From: Dysosmobacter sp.
Lineage (GTDB): Bacteria > Bacillota > Clostridia > Oscillospirales > Oscillospiraceae
Direction: 5' to 3'
Assembly: GCA_022778785.1 (NCBI GenBank)
Contig: JALFSO010000055.1
Location: 1 to 53,902, forward strand
DNA: 53,902 nucleotides
Shown here one piece after another: positions 51,927 through 53,902 of this stretch. Under the pieces are notes generated by a model. It made no database searches. It was given only the letters and a program-made list of their open reading frames with translations, and had not been told where the DNA came from. A program made the translations under genes and the position numbers. Positions within the stretch are counted from its first letter, which is position 1. Each line of letters opens with the position of its first letter.

Positions 51927-52090
51927 TCAGTAGGAAGTGGTCATGGCGCCGTCGCAGATGAAGGCCTGACCGCTGACGCTGCCGTTGGCGGGGCTGATCA
52001 GGAAGACGGCGGTGCGGCCGTACTCGTCCACCGTCTGATAGCGGCGCTGGGGGAAACTGGCGCTGTCCCGCTTGGTGTACTCCTCCTCGA
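51927..52090 (-). pseudogene. Truncated C-terminal copy of the SDR oxidoreductase
   Basis: The last 54 or so codons of an SDR: EEEYTKRDSASFPQRRYQTV, DEYGRTAVFLISPAN, then CDGAMTTSY and stop. This is nearly the same as the end of the intact SDR at 8527, and identity runs 11 bases past the stop (TTGGCTC region). Homology begins abruptly near 52090. Beyond it (52091-52345) is A+T-richer sequence without any gene. It is probably what remains of a duplicated operon after a deletion. Confidence 0.8.
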
Positions 52091-52345
52091 TGCAGGGACT
52101 TATATCTTAAACAATTTTGCTTATAAGATATTGCGCCTGCTGTTCTGATTATTTTGATTACCCATATTGTCTTAGCTGTACGATGGATGCTTATCAAAAT
52201 CTTATCAGCGGTGATAAATCACCATGGGACGGTCATAACAGTTGTTTCGGGTGGTTGTCACCCTAACAACGATATTATACGCAACACCGACCAAAAAATC
52301 AAGATATTGCTACATTTTATAAGAAAGATCTACGGCGGATATGAT

Positions 52346-52378
52346 AAGAGGCTCTCACCGGGACGGTGGGAGCCTCTT
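52346..52378. terminator. Terminator of the sigma/anti-sigma operon
   Basis: A 15-bp stem with one mismatch (52346-52360 with 52364-52378), loop GGA, 14 bases downstream of the anti-sigma gene. Confidence 0.75.
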
Positions 52379-52391
52379 GCGTATTGTCGTG

Positions 52392-53240
52392 TCAATCCAA
52401 AGGGCAGTCATAGCGGATATAGACATTGAATCCACTATGGTTTGTTTCACCATTTTCTCCGACAGGGGCTGTAACCCATGTGGTGGCTACTAAAACAACA
52501 TCTGGATCACCGGGATTTGCGTAGACCTCGTATGCACCTGCGTTGCTAACCAACATACCACGCGGGATCGTGTCGTTGCCGGAGAACTCCGCGATACCTA
52601 CAGACGCAAACCCGGCGGGAGCATCACCCTCAATCCGAATACCATAAGTGTTTTCCATCTTATCGTAGTATTCGTGGCTGACATCCGGGGCACTACCATA
52701 ATCCTGTGCGCTCCACATGGAAATGTAATACTCACCATTGTAGCAAACAAGGTCTTTTCCGCGAAGCCGTTCATCAACATAACGAACATAGGCATTATGC
52801 GGTTCTGTGCGATTCAGTGTTCCAGTCGCATCTACTTTTCCGTCTGTAGATACTTCGTGATACACATAGACCCATTCAGGCATATCAGGATTGGTGTAAT
52901 AGGGGCAATTCTCAAAACCGCCAACACTGGCTTCACCGGCGTGAACAAATCCGTCTGGCAGATCATTCGACACAGCCAAATGAGGGGAAATCAAATAAGA
53001 TACCCCATTCACTACAAGAGAGGATGGGCCATCACTTGGATCCATTGTATCGTGTGGTGTATCTGGAGATTGCTGAAACAGTACAGGAATAGCGATGCTC
53101 ACCACCAAGCACAGGCAGGCGGCGATAGCACCCCACTTCAGCCATACGGGTTTCTTCTTACTGCGGGATGCGGTCTCACTGCGCTCCAGAATATCATCGT
53201 CAACTTCGTTGACGGCATTATACAGGTCTTTTCTATTCAC
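52392..53240 (-). CDS. Predicted anti-sigma factor / membrane-anchored sensor
   Basis: 282 residues. The cytosolic start (MNRKDLYNAVNEVDDDILER) resembles the sigma-binding segment of clostridial anti-sigma proteins. One membrane helix (WGAIAACLCLVVSIAIPVLF) follows near residue 35, then an extracytoplasmic domain rich in Tyr/Asp without known motifs. The gene overlaps the sigma factor gene by 8 bases, so the two should be made together. Base composition is lower in G+C than in the rest of the window. Confidence 0.75.
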   Translation of the reverse strand: MNRKDLYNAVNEVDDDILERSETASRSKKKPVWLKWGAIAACLCLVVSIAIPVLFQQSPDTPHDTMDPSDGPSSLVVNGVSYLISPHLAVSNDLPDGFVHAGEASVGGFENCPYYTNPDMPEWVYVYHEVSTDGKVDATGTLNRTEPHNAYVRYVDERLRGKDLVCYNGEYYISMWSAQDYGSAPDVSHEYYDKMENTYGIRIEGDAPAGFASVGIAEFSGNDTIPRGMLVSNAGAYEVYANPGDPDVVLVATTWVTAPVGENGETNHSGFNVYIRYDCPLD

Positions 53241-53796
53241 TGAAGAATCCCTCCTTTATGAGATGAACTTTCAGCTTCTTCCGTGTCCGGCTCAAGATCA
53301 CCATGACGTTGTTATCCGTCAGGCCATATCGCTTGGCGATCTCCGCCACAGGCTCGGTGAAGAAGTAGCGGCGCACGAATACATTGCCGTCCCGCTCCGG
53401 CAGCGCACGGACAAACATCCGGATGCACTGGCCAAGCTCTCTGGCCTCGTATTCGCTCTCCACATCTGACTCTCCGGCAAGGCACTCTGCCAGCTCATCC
53501 AGAACGAGGACAATCTCACCGCCGCCACGCTTTTCCGCAGAGCGGGCATTGAAACGGTTGAATGAAAGATTGCGGGTGATCTTCGCCAGGAACATCTGAA
53601 GCTTCGTGGGCTTTTGAGGAGGCATTGCGTTCCATGCGTTCAGCCAGGTATCATTGACGCACTCCTCGGAGTCCTCTTTGTTTCGCAGGATATTGTCCGC
53701 TATGGCAAAACAGTAAGCACCGTACTTGCTGTCGGTTTCTTTGATGGCGTCTGCGTTCTTCTGCCAGTAGAGCTCTACGATTTTACTATCTTCCAC
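53233..53796 (-). CDS. ECF-type RNA polymerase sigma factor
   Basis: 187 residues from GTG 53796, with AGGAGG seven bases upstream (an ATG at 53847 has no ribosome site). Region 2: ADNILRNKEDSEECVNDTWL and NAMPPQKPTKLQMFLAKITR. Region 4: RALPERDGNVFVRRYFFTEP, then the helix-turn-helix PVAEIAKRYGLTDNNVMVIL and RTRKKLKVHL. It should direct a small regulon in response to the signal sensed by the partner at 52392. The sequence right of it (53797-53902) holds no other gene. Confidence 0.92.
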   Translation of the reverse strand: MEDSKIVELYWQKNADAIKETDSKYGAYCFAIADNILRNKEDSEECVNDTWLNAWNAMPPQKPTKLQMFLAKITRNLSFNRFNARSAEKRGGGEIVLVLDELAECLAGESDVESEYEARELGQCIRMFVRALPERDGNVFVRRYFFTEPVAEIAKRYGLTDNNVMVILSRTRKKLKVHLIKEGFFSE

Positions 53797-53902
53797 GGCA
53801 ATACCTCCTTGTATTATAGAGTAGTAGTTATTAGAGCCCCTCTCCAAGGGCTGTGCTACACTGTAAGGGATGCTGTGGATTGGTAATCGCCTCCTACCAC
53901 AA

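Noticed and set aside
53850..53902. Possible CRISPR or further gene at the right edge
   Set aside because: No repeats and no start signal. No CRISPR array was seen anywhere in the window.

Overview
The window looks like chromosomal DNA of a high-G+C gut Firmicute, most likely an Oscillospiraceae relative (Oscillibacter, Lawsonibacter, Flavonifractor, Dysosmobacter type). This is inferred from gene content (SLH-anchored C69 peptidase, D-Asp ligase, SpoVB/YtgP-type flippase, PepV, CdaR-type regulator), strong AGGAGG ribosome sites and G+C-rich codon use. No taxonomic marker such as rRNA is present.

Region 1 (1 to about 4700) differs from the rest. It is visibly A+T-rich on the left and carries mobile-element signs: the first codons of a large serine recombinase leaving the left edge, a Cfr/RlmN-family radical SAM protein, a fusion of a PHP hydrolase to a MurA-like enolpyruvyl transferase, and a chimeric ORF joining an element-type hypothetical protein to a transposase C-terminus. 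It ends next to an initiator tRNA-fMet / tRNA-Leu pair (4801-4975).

Region 2 (5.1-16.7 kb): an exported SLH-anchored C69 dipeptidase; a 385-bp MITE-like element; a divergent LysR-controlled cluster for oxidising and cleaving a hydroxy/keto acid (2-hydroxyacid dehydrogenase, FAH-family hydrolase, SDR; Ldh-type dehydrogenase, LysR); a DapA-family aldolase; and a RocB-type M20 peptidase.

Region 3 (16.8-23.5 kb): a peptidoglycan cross-bridge cluster (D-aspartate ligase homologue, glutamine-dependent asparagine synthetase, lipid II flippase-type MOP transporter), then an NhaC antiporter. Region 4 (23.5-27.7 kb): glycerate kinase and hydroxypyruvate reductase divergent from a CdaR-type regulator across a perfect 16-bp palindrome. 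Region 5 (27.7-37.1 kb): M20 amidohydrolase, DEDDh exonuclease, DUF3870, and a probable murein-dipeptide scavenging operon (PepV, dipeptide epimerase, DUF819 transporter, transglutaminase-like protein) behind a leader with an intrinsic terminator.

Region 6 (37.1-46.5 kb) is sulfur amino acid metabolism: metY behind a leader-peptide attenuator, a MetH reactivation protein, MetH without its own activation domain, a homocysteine methyltransferase/MTHFR fusion, and a cation symporter plus PatB-type C-S lyase behind a T-box-like leader. Region 7 (46.5-53.9 kb): tandemly repeated mini-genes encoding a 16-aa peptide, divergent from a LysR regulator; a membrane protein; a CstA transporter; two decayed genes (a VWA protein and a truncated copy of the SDR at 8.5 kb); and an ECF sigma / anti-sigma pair at the right edge.

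Strongest candidates for undescribed biology: the PHP-MurA fusion beside the Cfr-like radical SAM protein (348-3292), the repeated 16-aa peptide gene (46656-46899), the metY leader-peptide attenuator (38498-38754) and the MITE-like element (8071-8455).
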